A DNA stretch of 44,804 nucleotides, from contig JAFQSY010000066.1 of assembly GCA_017409265.1 (NCBI GenBank), positions 1 to 44,804 on the forward strand. The letters are read 5' to 3'. This document shows, piece after piece, positions 1 through 8,199 of this stretch (position 1 is the first letter of the stretch; each line of letters opens with the position of its first letter). Position numbers and translations under genes: made by a program. Source of the stretch: Clostridia bacterium. GTDB lineage: Bacteria; Bacillota; Clostridia; Oscillospirales; Acutalibacteraceae. Under the pieces are notes generated by a model, which was given only the letters and a program-made list of their open reading frames with translations, did no database searches and had not been told where the DNA came from.

Positions 1-301
1 CAAAAACTTATTAAAACTTAACTAAAGATTATTTTAATACATTACAACAATAATTACAAGAGCAAACAATAAAGGATATCATATCACTGATTGTTGCTGA
101 ACACATTATCACATCAAAAAGAAGAATTCCATTAAAATTTCACTATTTTTTCACTATTTTTCATTAATTGCAGTGGATATATATTGTTTTTCAAAATATA
201 CAAATCGCAAACTTATATCAACAAAACCGCAATAAACAGTTATTTTAAGCAGCTGATGATACAATATTATGGGCGGTATCGCCTTATACACCACTAGACA
301 G
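1..301. other. AT-rich stretch without a recognisable gene
   Basis: This left-edge stretch is AT-rich, has no convincing open frame with a ribosome binding site, and shows no tRNA or riboswitch-like structure. It lies downstream of the minus-strand EamA-type gene and may hold the promoter region of a gene beyond the left edge. A short GGCG/CGCC inverted repeat near 271-284 is the only local structure seen. Confidence 0.4.
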
Positions 302-339
302 AAAAAAGAACAGATGCCTTTATGGTATCTGTTCTTTTT
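302..339 (-). terminator. intrinsic terminator of the EamA-type gene, overlapping its stop codon
   Basis: A very strong hairpin pairs 303-318 with 324-339 (about 16 bp, one G-U pair) around a 5-nt loop. It is followed on the minus strand by a run of T (complement of 302-307). The stop codon of the upstream gene (320-322) lies in the loop, so the 5' arm is coding sequence. Confidence 0.85.
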
Positions 340-1240
340 GTTTATCCTTATTATTAAATAATGAAATAATAAATACTGTTGAAATAATCATTATAAATCC
401 GATTATATCGACCGATGAAAATTCGGTTTTCAGCCACACAGCGGAGACAACCGTTGCCGCAACGGGCTCAATGCTTGAAATAATGCTTGCCTTTGTTGCT
501 CCGATAAGATGAATCCCCTCGAGATAAAAGGAATACGCAAGTACCGTTCCGAGAATAACGATTCCCGCAACCGCCGCAATCAGCGGCAGGCTTATAACCG
601 GCATTATTTCCCACGGTCTGAAAACAAACATCAGTGCAATTCCGCCGATAAGCATTCCCCAGCCGAGCACTGTCGGCGTATCCGATATCTTCAGAAGCCT
701 CACGGGTATCAGAGAATAGCAGGCAAGAAAAACAGCCGCAAGCAACCCCCATATAAGCGCTTCGGGGGTGACCGTAAAGCTACCGATGTTTCCGCCTGTT
801 GCAATCAAAAATGTTCCTCCGACGGCAAGAATTATTGCAATAATCTCCGCCGCTGTGGGGAGCTTTTTATTTCTGATGCACATGAACACAAGTATCATTG
901 CGGGCGAAAGGTACTGCAAAACCGTTGCCGTTCCTGCATTTGAATGCTCAATTGCCGTAAAATATGCATACTGACACATTATCAGTCCGAATACCGTGAA
1001 TGCCGCCATACGAAGAAAATTGCTTTTTCCGTTCCACACATCAAATATTTTCTTTTTATTCTTTGCGGCACAAAACGTAAGCAGAATGATTCCCGTTAAA
1101 ACCATTCTTATCGGCACAAGCCAATTTGAGCTTACATCATGATATGTAAACAGATACTGACCGCATGAACCCGAAAAGCCCCAGAATATTCCGCCTGTAA
1201 GCGAAAGGACAATTCCAAGCGCAGTTTTTGACTTTTTCAT
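320..1240 (-). CDS. EamA/DMT-superfamily transporter
   Basis: An inner-membrane protein of 306 residues with about ten hydrophobic segments arranged as two EamA repeats, as in drug/metabolite transporters such as RhaT, YdcZ or PecM relatives. The second half carries the usual glycine/alanine-rich helices and a Glu-Pro-Val-Ala motif ('SSIEPVAATV') typical of EamA repeats. The start is set at 1240 because AAGGTGG lies just upstream; a longer in-frame reading to 1303 has no such site. The substrate cannot be told from sequence; relatives export amino acids, nucleosides or small toxic molecules. It is monocistronic, divergent from ctsR, with its own promoter and terminator. Confidence 0.9.
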   Translation of the reverse strand: MKKSKTALGIVLSLTGGIFWGFSGSCGQYLFTYHDVSSNWLVPIRMVLTGIILLTFCAAKNKKKIFDVWNGKSNFLRMAAFTVFGLIMCQYAYFTAIEHSNAGTATVLQYLSPAMILVFMCIRNKKLPTAAEIIAIILAVGGTFLIATGGNIGSFTVTPEALIWGLLAAVFLACYSLIPVRLLKISDTPTVLGWGMLIGGIALMFVFRPWEIMPVISLPLIAAVAGIVILGTVLAYSFYLEGIHLIGATKASIISSIEPVAATVVSAVWLKTEFSSVDIIGFIMIISTVFIISLFNNKDKQKEQIP

Positions 1241-1256
1241 TAATACCACCTTGCGA

Positions 1257-1285
1257 ATAATAACATAAACAGAAATCAAATGCAA
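1257..1285 (-). promoter_or_regulatory. sigma-A type promoter of the EamA-type gene
   Basis: On the minus strand TTGCAT (1285-1280) and TATTAT (1262-1257) are separated by 17 bp, about 17 bp upstream of the start codon. Visual match only. Confidence 0.55.
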
Positions 1286-1441
1286 CATAAATCGGCATAA
1301 CATTCATCGTTTTGGTCTATAATTTTTATAATAAAACGCAGATTTTTCGCCTTGTGTTCCGAAGTTTGAAAATTCAAGAAAAAATGAGAAAATCGCAGAT
1401 AATCAAAGATAATCTCAAGTTTCGGCGTTTAAATCATCATT

Positions 1442-1519
1442 TTTGACCTTTTCTGACTTTTGACCTTTTGACCTTTTCTGATTATAATGTGGTTAAGGTC
1501 AAAGAAAGTCAAAGTCAAA
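1442..1519 (+). promoter_or_regulatory. ctsR promoter with clustered CtsR-box heptads
   Basis: The promoter is TTGACC (1460-1465), 17 bp, TATAAT (1483-1488). At 1497-1513, over the expected start of transcription, the sequence GGTCAAA-GAA-AGTCAAA matches the CtsR operator consensus (RGTCAAA-NAN-RGTCAAA) exactly, with a further GTCAAA at 1514-1519. On the opposite strand TTTGACC units at 1442-1448, 1459-1465 and 1467-1473 cover and precede the -35. One of these (1442-1458) forms a 7-3-7 pair with one mismatch. This indicates autorepression of the operon by CtsR, as in B. subtilis. Confidence 0.93.
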
Positions 1520-1546
1520 TTTAACGATAAAGAAAGGGCTGATAAA

Positions 1547-2008
1547 ATGAGCCTGAGCAACGAAATTGCAAGGATGCTTCTTGAAATGTTAGAAAACGAC
1601 GGCACAACCGAAATCCAGCGCAACGAGCTTGCACAGACCCTCGGCTGTGTGCCCAGCCAGATAAACTATGTTATTTCTTCTCGATTTACTCCAGAGCAGG
1701 GATATATCGTTGAAAGCAGAAGAGGCGGCGGCGGATACATCAAAATCACCCGCATGAAACTTGACAGACCCTCGCTGATAATGCACACAGTTAACTGCAT
1801 AGGCGATGCGCTTGATTTTGCAACCTGCCGTGCCAATGTTCTGAATCTTCTCCACAGCGGAGCAATCAATACACAATGCGCAAAGCTGATACTTGCCGCT
1901 ACGGGCGAAAATTCGCTGCGTGCCCTGCCTCCTGCCGTTAAGGACAGAATAAGGGCGTCGATTTTCAAACAAATGCTTATAACAATAGATTCGGGAAAGG
2001 ATGATTGA
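1547..2008 (+). CDS. ctsR: CtsR, class III heat-shock repressor
   Basis: A 153-residue DNA-binding repressor of clp genes that acts as a dimer on tandem heptads and is inactivated on heat or protein-damage stress, with McsB and ClpCP taking part. The N-terminal winged helix-turn-helix includes the typical 'SQINYVISSRFT' helix and the glycine-rich wing 'RRGGGGYI' (about residues 58-65), whose glycines act as the heat sensor in Bacillus and Geobacillus CtsR. The C-terminal half is the dimer and McsB-contact domain. The start at 1547 follows AGAAAGGG; an earlier in-frame reading from 1487 would run through the operator and is rejected. First gene of the operon, with a consensus operator immediately upstream. 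Confidence 0.96.
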   Translation: MSLSNEIARMLLEMLENDGTTEIQRNELAQTLGCVPSQINYVISSRFTPEQGYIVESRRGGGGYIKITRMKLDRPSLIMHTVNCIGDALDFATCRANVLNLLHSGAINTQCAKLILAATGENSLRALPPAVKDRIRASIFKQMLITIDSGKDD

Positions 2009-2010
2009 TT

Positions 2011-2523
2011 ATGTTATGTCAGAATTGCGGAAAGAATGAAGCAACAACCCACATCAAGCAGATTATCAACGGCGATATGGCGGAAAGCCATCTTTGCTCC
2101 GACTGCGCCGCACATCTCGGTTATTCGGATGTTTTCTCAGGCTTCGGACTGAATCTATCCGAGCTTTTCGGCGGATTTCTCGGCGATATGATGCCCTCGC
2201 TTTCATCGGGCAACACCCCGAGATGCCCCAAATGCGGCACCTCGTTTGACGAAATCGCCCGTGACGGAAGAGTAGGCTGCGCCGACTGTTACAGAACTTT
2301 TTACGATAAACTGCTTCCGTCAATCCAGCGCATTCACGGAAAGATAAAGCACAGCGGAAAGACTGTTTCTGCAGCGCCCGAGCAGCCGAAAGTTGAAACT
2401 GCCGAAGAAAAAATCGCAAAGCTCAAGGCAGCAATGAATGAAGCCGTTGCAAAACAGGACTTTGAAAATGCGGCAAAAATCAGAGATGAAATCAAGGCTC
2501 TTGAAGGAGGCGAAAGCAAATGA
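2011..2523 (+). CDS. mcsA: McsA, zinc-binding activator of the protein arginine kinase
   Basis: A 170-residue cytoplasmic cofactor that activates McsB and modulates CtsR. Two zinc-ribbon halves are visible: Cys3/Cys6 with Cys29/Cys32, and Cys72/Cys75 with Cys90/Cys93. The C-terminus (about 128-165) is a UVR coiled-coil motif ('AVAKQDFENAAKIRDEI'), the same motif as in the ClpC linker. The ATG at 2011 is chosen over the TTG at 2005 because it is better spaced from GGAAAGG and is the normal family start. It sits two bases after the ctsR stop and overlaps mcsB by ATGA, consistent with translational coupling. Confidence 0.94.
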   Translation: MLCQNCGKNEATTHIKQIINGDMAESHLCSDCAAHLGYSDVFSGFGLNLSELFGGFLGDMMPSLSSGNTPRCPKCGTSFDEIARDGRVGCADCYRTFYDKLLPSIQRIHGKIKHSGKTVSAAPEQPKVETAEEKIAKLKAAMNEAVAKQDFENAAKIRDEIKALEGGESK

Positions 2524-3527
2524 GTAAATGGTATATTGACAAAGGTGACCAGGGCGATATCGTTTTAAGCACACGCATACGTCTTGCAAGAAATCTTGAC
2601 AAATTTCCCTTTCCTGCAAAGCTTGACATTGCAGGAAAAAACAAGGTAAACGAGCTTATTAAGAGCGTTCTTTTTGAGAATGACAGAAAGGATTTCAGCT
2701 TCATTGAAATGAAGGACCTTTCGAGAATCCAGGCAGTTTCTCTTGCAGAGCGCCACCTTATCAGCCCCGAATTTGCCGCAAAAAAAGACGGCAGCGCACT
2801 TGTTCTTTCGGCAGACGAAAGTGTTGGCATCATGCTCTGCGAAGAGGACCATATCAGACTTCAGGTTATGAAGGCAGGTCTTGCTCTTGAAGAAGCATAT
2901 GATATCGCCGACAAGCTCGACAGCATGCTTGATGCAAAACTCAAATATGCTTTCGACGAGAGAATCGGATATCTTACCCAATGCCCTACAAACCTTGGCA
3001 CGGCAATGCGCGCATCGGTCATGCTTCACCTGCCTGCACTTACCCGCTGCGGTCAGATGAGCAGGCTTGCAAACACCGTTTCAAAGCTCGGTTTAACAAT
3101 CAGAGGAGCTTACGGCGAGGGCTCACTTTCAAAGGGCGATATCTATCAGATAAGCAATCAGATAACTCTCGGCATAACGGAAGAAACGGCTATTGCTAAC
3201 CTCAAGTCAATAGTTTTGCAGCTTGTTGCGCAGGAAAGAGCGGCAGCGGCTGAAATCATCAAAAATCCTGTTGAAGAGGATAAGATTTTCAGAGCGCTTG
3301 GAGTTCTTAAAAATGCGCGCCTTTTAAGCACAGATGAATTTATGGAGCTTATTTCGGTTGTCAGACTCGGTGCGGCAAGAGGACTTGTTGACATTCCCAT
3401 TGAAAAAACCAATGAGCTGATAGTCAGCATGCAGCCCGCAACAATCAGCGCCGCAAATCCCGACGCATCAAATGCTTCGGCAAGAGATGTTATCAGAGCA
3501 AAAACCGTAAGGGAGGCTCTTGCATAA
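2520..3527 (+). CDS. mcsB: McsB, protein arginine kinase
   Basis: Phosphorylates arginine side chains on CtsR and on damaged proteins, marking them for ClpC-ClpP. The 335 residues show the phosphagen-kinase fold: 'STRIRLARN' near residue 18 in the ATP site, the catalytic-loop 'CPTNLGT' with Cys155, and the C-terminal 'RDVIRA' motif, which is the allosteric phospho-arginine pocket of bacterial McsB. Somewhat shorter than the Bacillus protein (about 360), but all key motifs are present. It overlaps the mcsA stop by four bases and precedes clpC by 27 bases, so kinase, activator, repressor and unfoldase are co-expressed. Confidence 0.96.
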   Translation: MSKWYIDKGDQGDIVLSTRIRLARNLDKFPFPAKLDIAGKNKVNELIKSVLFENDRKDFSFIEMKDLSRIQAVSLAERHLISPEFAAKKDGSALVLSADESVGIMLCEEDHIRLQVMKAGLALEEAYDIADKLDSMLDAKLKYAFDERIGYLTQCPTNLGTAMRASVMLHLPALTRCGQMSRLANTVSKLGLTIRGAYGEGSLSKGDIYQISNQITLGITEETAIANLKSIVLQLVAQERAAAAEIIKNPVEEDKIFRALGVLKNARLLSTDEFMELISVVRLGAARGLVDIPIEKTNELIVSMQPATISAANPDASNASARDVIRAKTVREALA

Positions 3528-3554
3528 CAAATAAAATTTATAGGGGGATAATGT

Positions 3555-6008
3555 ATGTATAGATTTACGGGCTTTACTCAAAAAGCCAACGATGCGCTCA
3601 ACAGCGCAATAACTTCAGCTGAAAATCTTGGCCATACCTACGTTGGCAGCGAGCATATTCTGCTCGGTCTGCTTGCGGAAAGCGGAGGCATGGCTCACAC
3701 GGCGCTCACCGCCAGAAAAGTCACTTATAACGAGGTTGAATCGGTGATCAAAAGCAGCATAGGCATCGGTTCACCCACCGTTCTTTCACCAAACGATTTT
3801 ACTCCGAGGTCAAAAAATATTATTGACACGGCGATTCTTCAGGGCAAAAGCATGGGGCATTCCTATATAGGAACCGAACACATTCTTATGGGCATTATCC
3901 GTGAAGGCAGCGGAGCCGCAACGGAAATTCTGACCCGTCTTGGTGTTCAGCCGCAGGATTTGCTGACCGACCTTACAAATGCACTCGGCAGCAGCGGTCA
4001 GCCCTCTGCATCAAAGAAGGAATCAAAAGAAAAATCGGATACTCCCACATTAAGCCAATTCGGCAGGGATTTGACCGTTCTTGCCATGCAGGGCAGGATT
4101 GACCCCGTTATCGGCAGGCAGAATGAGATTGAAAGAGTTATTCAGATTTTAAGCAGGAGAACAAAAAACAATCCTTGCCTTATCGGCGAACCCGGCGTGG
4201 GCAAAACCGCAATTGCAGAGGGTCTTGCGCTTAAAATTGCAACGGGCGAGGTCCCCGAGCTGCTTCGCAGCAAAAGAATAATTGCCCTCGACCTTACAGG
4301 CATGGTTGCAGGCACAAAATACAGAGGCGATTTTGAAGAAAGAATCCGCAATGCAATCGAAGAGGTCAAAAAAGCGGGCGATATTATTCTTTTCATTGAT
4401 GAAGTCCACACTCTTATAGGTGCAGGCTCGGCAGAGGGTGCCGTTGATGCGGCAAATATTCTCAAGCCCTCACTTGCAAGAGGCGAGCTTCAGGTCATCG
4501 GCGCAACAACACTTGAGGAATACCGCAAGCACATCGAAAAAGACTCCGCTCTTGAAAGAAGATTCCAGCCCGTAACTGTCGGTGAACCTACCGAAGAGGA
4601 AGCTATTGAGATTTTAAGAGGCATACGCGATAAATACGAGGCACACCATAAGGTAAAAATTACCGACAGCGCAATTCTCGCCGCGGTCAAGATGTCATCA
4701 AGATATATCGGCGACAGATATCTGCCCGACAAAGCTATTGACCTTGTTGACGAGGCGGCATCGAGAGTCAGACTGAAAGCGTTTACCGCACCGCCTGATT
4801 TGAAGGCTCTTGAAAACAAGCTTAAATCCCTCAACGAAGAAATGGAATCAGCCGTTAATTCGCAGGATTTTGAGCGTGCAGCGGAAATACGAGACGAAAA
4901 AAACAAGGTTGCTTCGGAGCTTGATAATGAGCGTCAGCTCTGGAAAGAAAAGAGCAGCCGTTCGACGGGCGAAGTCGGTGAGCAGGAAATTGCCGCAATT
5001 GTTTCACAATGGACGGGAATCCCCGTTGTTCAGTTAACGCAGAAAGAAAGTCAACGTCTGCTCCACATGGAAGAGGAGCTTCACGCAAGAATCGTCGGTC
5101 AGAATGAGGCGGTCAGTGCAGTTGCAAGAGCCATAAGAAGAGGCAGAGCAGGCCTTAAAGACCCGAAAAGACCCACGGGATCATTCATCTTTCTCGGTCC
5201 GACGGGTGTCGGCAAAACCGAGCTTTGTAAAACACTTGCAACATCCATGTTCGGCGACGAAAACGCCATGATAAGACTTGATATGTCCGAATATATGGAA
5301 AAGCATACGGTTTCAAGGCTTGTCGGATCTCCGCCGGGCTATGTAGGCTATGAAGAGGGCGGTCAGCTTACCGAAAAGGTGCGCCGCAAACCCTATTCCG
5401 TTCTTCTTTTTGATGAAATCGAAAAAGCTCATCCCGATGTTTTCAACATGCTTCTCCAGATTCTCGAGGACGGCATTCTCACCGATTCACAGGGCAGAAG
5501 AGTTGATTTCAAAAACTGCATCATAATAATGACCTCAAACGTCGGCGCAAAAATGATTGCGCAAAGCGGTGCAGGCACTCTCGGATTCGCTCCTCAGGCT
5601 TCCGAAACAATGAACGAAAAGAAAATTCGTGAAGCTGTCATGGGTGAACTGAAAAACGTTTTCAGACCAGAATTTCTCAACAGAGTTGACGATATAATCG
5701 TTTTCCATCAGCTCGGCAAAGATGACATCAATGAAATCGCAAAAAGAATGCTTGCATCTCTCTCGAAAAGAGTCAAGGAACTCGGCATGGAGCTTGATTT
5801 TTCAGACGCTGCTGTCGAAGCAATCGGCAAAGCAGGCTTTGACCCCGTTTACGGCGCACGTCCGCTCCGCAGAGCCATTCAACAGCAGATTGAAGATAAG
5901 CTGTCGGAGGAAATGCTTGAAGGCAAGCTGATTTCGGGCAAAAAATATATCTGTAATCATTCAGACGGCAAATTTAACTTTGAAGAAACGCAAAATACAG
6001 AAGATTAA
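3555..6008 (+). CDS. clpC: ClpC, AAA+ unfoldase of the Clp protease
   Basis: An 817-residue Hsp100 unfoldase that feeds proteins, including arginine-phosphorylated ones, to ClpP. Order of parts: double Clp-N repeat (about 1-145), AAA-1 with Walker A GEPGVGKT (211-218) and Walker B Glu283, a UVR-containing middle domain (about 413-455) that binds adaptors such as McsB and MecA, AAA-2 with Walker A GPTGVGKT (548-555), an LGF loop (676-678) that docks ClpP, and a C-terminal Clp D2-small domain. The start at 3555 follows AGGGGG; the nearby ATG at 3551 is out of frame. Last gene of the operon; clpP is not in the window. Confidence 0.97.
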   Translation: MYRFTGFTQKANDALNSAITSAENLGHTYVGSEHILLGLLAESGGMAHTALTARKVTYNEVESVIKSSIGIGSPTVLSPNDFTPRSKNIIDTAILQGKSMGHSYIGTEHILMGIIREGSGAATEILTRLGVQPQDLLTDLTNALGSSGQPSASKKESKEKSDTPTLSQFGRDLTVLAMQGRIDPVIGRQNEIERVIQILSRRTKNNPCLIGEPGVGKTAIAEGLALKIATGEVPELLRSKRIIALDLTGMVAGTKYRGDFEERIRNAIEEVKKAGDIILFIDEVHTLIGAGSAEGAVDAANILKPSLARGELQVIGATTLEEYRKHIEKDSALERRFQPVTVGEPTEEEAIEILRGIRDKYEAHHKVKITDSAILAAVKMSSRYIGDRYLPDKAIDLVDEAASRVRLKAFTAPPDLKALENKLKSLNEEMESAVNSQDFERAAEIRDEKNKVASELDNERQLWKEKSSRSTGEVGEQEIAAIVSQWTGIPVVQLTQKESQRLLHMEEELHARIVGQNEAVSAVARAIRRGRAGLKDPKRPTGSFIFLGPTGVGKTELCKTLATSMFGDENAMIRLDMSEYMEKHTVSRLVGSPPGYVGYEEGGQLTEKVRRKPYSVLLFDEIEKAHPDVFNMLLQILEDGILTDSQGRRVDFKNCIIIMTSNVGAKMIAQSGAGTLGFAPQASETMNEKKIREAVMGELKNVFRPEFLNRVDDIIVFHQLGKDDINEIAKRMLASLSKRVKELGMELDFSDAAVEAIGKAGFDPVYGARPLRRAIQQQIEDKLSEEMLEGKLISGKKYICNHSDGKFNFEETQNTED

Positions 6009-6014
6009 ATCAAC

Positions 6015-6058
6015 ACCCGAGCATTCCGGAAAACAAGGGATGCTCGGGTTATTTCTTT
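6015..6058 (+). terminator. intrinsic terminator of the ctsR-clpC operon
   Basis: A stem of about 13 bp pairs 6015-6027 with 6037-6049 (core CCCGAGCAT/ATGCTCGGG) with a 9-nt loop, followed by a T-rich tract at 6049-6058. It begins six bases after the clpC stop. Confidence 0.9.
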
Positions 6059-6098
6059 AACAAGCTGTAAATTCTTTATTGATTTTCTTATAATGCTA

Positions 6099-6127
6099 TT
6101 GTTTTTTTAATTAAAATCTGTCATAAT
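6099..6127 (+). promoter_or_regulatory. possible promoter of the membrane-anchored unknown gene
   Basis: TTGTTT (6099-6104) and CATAAT (6122-6127) are 17 bp apart. A second -10-like TATAAT lies at 6089-6094 without a good -35. Either could serve the gene at 6173; the region is AT-rich, so the call is weak. Confidence 0.35.
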
Positions 6128-6172
6128 GCAATAGTAAAAACTGCTAATTTTTTAAAGTACGGAGGACAAAAT

Positions 6173-6757
6173 ATGAAAAAATCAATTATCGCAATAGTCG
6201 CAGTCGTTGTTGTCGCTGCAATCGCAGTCGGCGGCTACTTCATTTTTTCGGACAAAGAAAAGACAAATCCCATTTCGCTTTCGGTTACAAAAGATGATTT
6301 TACCGAAAACGGAAATCTTCTTGTTGCTCTTGTCAGAAACCCCGACAGATATCAGGCTGCTCTTGCAAATGAATACGGCATGGGTGAAAAGACCGCTGCC
6401 GATTTTTATGAAGCGCCCGAAAACTGGCTTGCATATGAACAGATTATCAGCATCACCAACAACAGCGAAGAAAACGTTACCGTTTACGGCTTTGAAGTTG
6501 AAAATAACGGCAAAAACGGAGTTTATGTTAACACAAAGCTTGGCGGCGACCTCGGAATTTCTCCGAACGGAACAGGCCCTGCTTCCTTCAGCATTCTTTT
6601 TGAAAACGGTGACCTTACAATTGAAGAATGCCAGGCTCTTGTTGACGAAATGAACATCAAGGTTATTTTCTCAAAAACTCCCGCCGAATATGATGACGGC
6701 AGCGAAAGTATTGAAGAAACCAAAACTGCAATTATTGAAAAAACAGACGTAAAATAA
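6173..6757 (+). CDS. membrane-anchored protein of unknown function
   Basis: A 194-residue protein I do not recognise. Residues 4-27 form one hydrophobic segment that should anchor it in the membrane with the rest outside. No lipobox cysteine follows, so it is a membrane anchor or a long signal peptide rather than a lipoprotein. The extracellular part is acidic and probably beta-rich; the stretch 'ISITNNSEENVTVYGFEV' suggests an Ig-like or FxLYD-like fold (inference). GGAGG sits 9 bases before the ATG. It lies after the clpC terminator and 19 bases before pth, so it may be co-transcribed with pth; no functional link is evident. Confidence 0.8.
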   Translation: MKKSIIAIVAVVVVAAIAVGGYFIFSDKEKTNPISLSVTKDDFTENGNLLVALVRNPDRYQAALANEYGMGEKTAADFYEAPENWLAYEQIISITNNSEENVTVYGFEVENNGKNGVYVNTKLGGDLGISPNGTGPASFSILFENGDLTIEECQALVDEMNIKVIFSKTPAEYDDGSESIEETKTAIIEKTDVK

Positions 6758-6776
6758 CAAAGAGGTTATTCAAACC

Positions 6777-7382
6777 ATGAGTTTTTTTAAACGCAACGCA
6801 TCCCCCTCGGGTCCTCCCGAATTTCTGATAGTAGGGCTTGGAAACCCCGGAAAACAATATGAGCTTACCCGCCACAATGCAGGCTTTCTTTTTGCAGACC
6901 TGCTGGCGGATAAAAACAATGTAAAATTAAGCAAAATCCAATTCAAATCAGTGACCGCCTCAATCGAATTAGGCGGTCACAAATGTCTGCTTATGAAGCC
7001 CCAGACCTTTATGAATAACAGCGGCGAGGCTGTCAAGCAGGCAGCGGCTTTTTATAAAATTCCGCCCGAAAAAATCATTGTCGTTTTTGACGATATTTCT
7101 CTCCCCTGCGGCAAGCTTCGCATAAGGCGAAAGGGCAGCGCAGGCGGTCACAACGGAATAAAAAGCATCATCTATCTTATAAATTCGGATAATTTCCCCA
7201 GAGTCAAGCTCGGAGTCGGCGAAAAGCCTCACCCCGATTATGAGCTTGCGGATTGGGTGCTTTCCAATTTCAAGAAAAATGAAATACCTGCTCTGCGCGA
7301 AGCTGCCGAAAATGCATGCTCCGCCGTTGAGCTTATGATTCAGGGCGAAACCGATAAGGCGATGAGCAATTTCAACAGTTAA
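6777..7382 (+). CDS. pth: peptidyl-tRNA hydrolase
   Basis: Cleaves the ester bond of peptidyl-tRNA released by stalled ribosomes, recycling tRNA in the cytoplasm. The 201 residues show the family signatures in order: 'VGLGNPGKQYELTRHNAGF' with the catalytic His33, 'KPQTFMNNSGEAV', and 'FDDISLPCGKLRIRRKGSAGGHNG', which carries the catalytic aspartate and the substrate-binding glycines. The N-terminus has about 15 extra residues ahead of the fold. AGAGG precedes the ATG. Length and motifs are normal for bacterial Pth. Confidence 0.97.
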   Translation: MSFFKRNASPSGPPEFLIVGLGNPGKQYELTRHNAGFLFADLLADKNNVKLSKIQFKSVTASIELGGHKCLLMKPQTFMNNSGEAVKQAAAFYKIPPEKIIVVFDDISLPCGKLRIRRKGSAGGHNGIKSIIYLINSDNFPRVKLGVGEKPHPDYELADWVLSNFKKNEIPALREAAENACSAVELMIQGETDKAMSNFNS

Positions 7383-7389
7383 ACTTCTG

Positions 7390-7587
7390 CTACATTCCAG
7401 TCATTGACGCGATGTTGCCAAGCACTCCCTCAACGCTTTTCATGCACTTGATGGCATTCTTTCTGCACGCTCTTTTGCTGCTCTTTGTCATCATTTTCGA
7501 GCCCGCAATAACCGCTGCCGTACCAACAGCAAGACCGATTCCCATGCCTTTCATAACGGATGCGGTTTTTGAAGATGAAAGCATCAT
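7390..7587 (-). CDS. small hydrophobic protein of unknown function
   Basis: A 65-residue protein lying tail-to-tail with pth. Support for its being real is a strong GGAGGG (complement of 7595-7600) seven bases before the ATG at 7587 and a coherent composition: a glycine/alanine-rich hydrophobic segment (about residues 12-29), then a lysine-rich amphipathic region containing two cysteines and a hydrophobic tail. Single-pass small membrane proteins of this kind, loosely YtxH-like, are common in clostridia, but I cannot assign a family. A neighbouring ATG (7584) is an alternative start. No terminator separates it clearly from pth. Confidence 0.65.
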   Translation of the reverse strand: MMLSSSKTASVMKGMGIGLAVGTAAVIAGSKMMTKSSKRACRKNAIKCMKSVEGVLGNIASMTGM

Positions 7588-7677
7588 TTCTATTCCCTCC
7601 AATCAGATATTTTCATAAATATTTTGTCCGTTCAGAGTGAATAAAACAATGTCAAAAATTTTTAAGGAAGTCATAAA

Positions 7678-8187
7678 ATGTCAGTTTTAAATATAGTTCT
7701 GGTTGAGCCACAAATTCCGCAGAATACGGGAAACATTGCCAGAACCTGCGCTGCAACGGGAGCAAGGCTTCACCTTGTTGAGCCGATGGGCTTTAAGGTT
7801 GACAACGCAAAGCTTAAAAGAGCAGGTCTTGATTATTGGCACCTGCTTGATATAACCTATTACAGCTGCCTTGACGATTTTTTTGAGAAAAACAGCGGCG
7901 GCAACTTCTTTTATTTTTCAACCAAGGCAACGAAAATATATTCACAGGTTGAATATCCCGACAATTGCTATCTTGTTTTCGGTAAAGAAACCGCAGGTTT
8001 GCCCGAAGAGCTTCTGTTTGAAAATCAGGAAAGCTGTGTGCGTCTTCCGATGATAAACGACAGCTCCGCACGAAGCCTCAACCTTTCAAACTCCGTTGCA
8101 ATCGGCGCATATGAAGTCCTAAGACAATGGAATTTTCCCGAGCTTCTTACCAAAGGAAAACTTACAAAATTTGATTGGCATGAATAG
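7678..8187 (+). CDS. trmL: tRNA (cytidine(34)-2'-O)-methyltransferase TrmL
   Basis: A SpoU-class (SPOUT) methyltransferase that 2'-O-methylates the wobble base of certain leucine tRNAs using AdoMet. In the 169 residues the N-terminal motif 'EPQIPQNTGNIARTC' and the knot-forming C-terminal motifs 'LVFGKETAGLP' and 'SSARSLNLSNSVAI' are all present, as is typical for the short TrmL/YibK class without an extra RNA-binding domain. AAGGAAG precedes the ATG at 7678. Twelve bases separate it from the ceramidase-like gene, so the two are probably co-transcribed. Confidence 0.95.
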   Translation: MSVLNIVLVEPQIPQNTGNIARTCAATGARLHLVEPMGFKVDNAKLKRAGLDYWHLLDITYYSCLDDFFEKNSGGNFFYFSTKATKIYSQVEYPDNCYLVFGKETAGLPEELLFENQESCVRLPMINDSSARSLNLSNSVAIGAYEVLRQWNFPELLTKGKLTKFDWHE

Positions 8188-8199
8188 GAGAAAATAAAA

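Noticed and set aside
509-943. Long plus-strand open frame inside the EamA-type gene
   Set aside because: Antisense to a clear membrane-protein gene; composition rich in Arg/Lys/Cys/Asn without structure, and no ribosome binding site.
1589-1972. Minus-strand frames opposite ctsR
   Set aside because: Shadows of the ctsR coding sequence with no ribosome binding site; ctsR has all family motifs.
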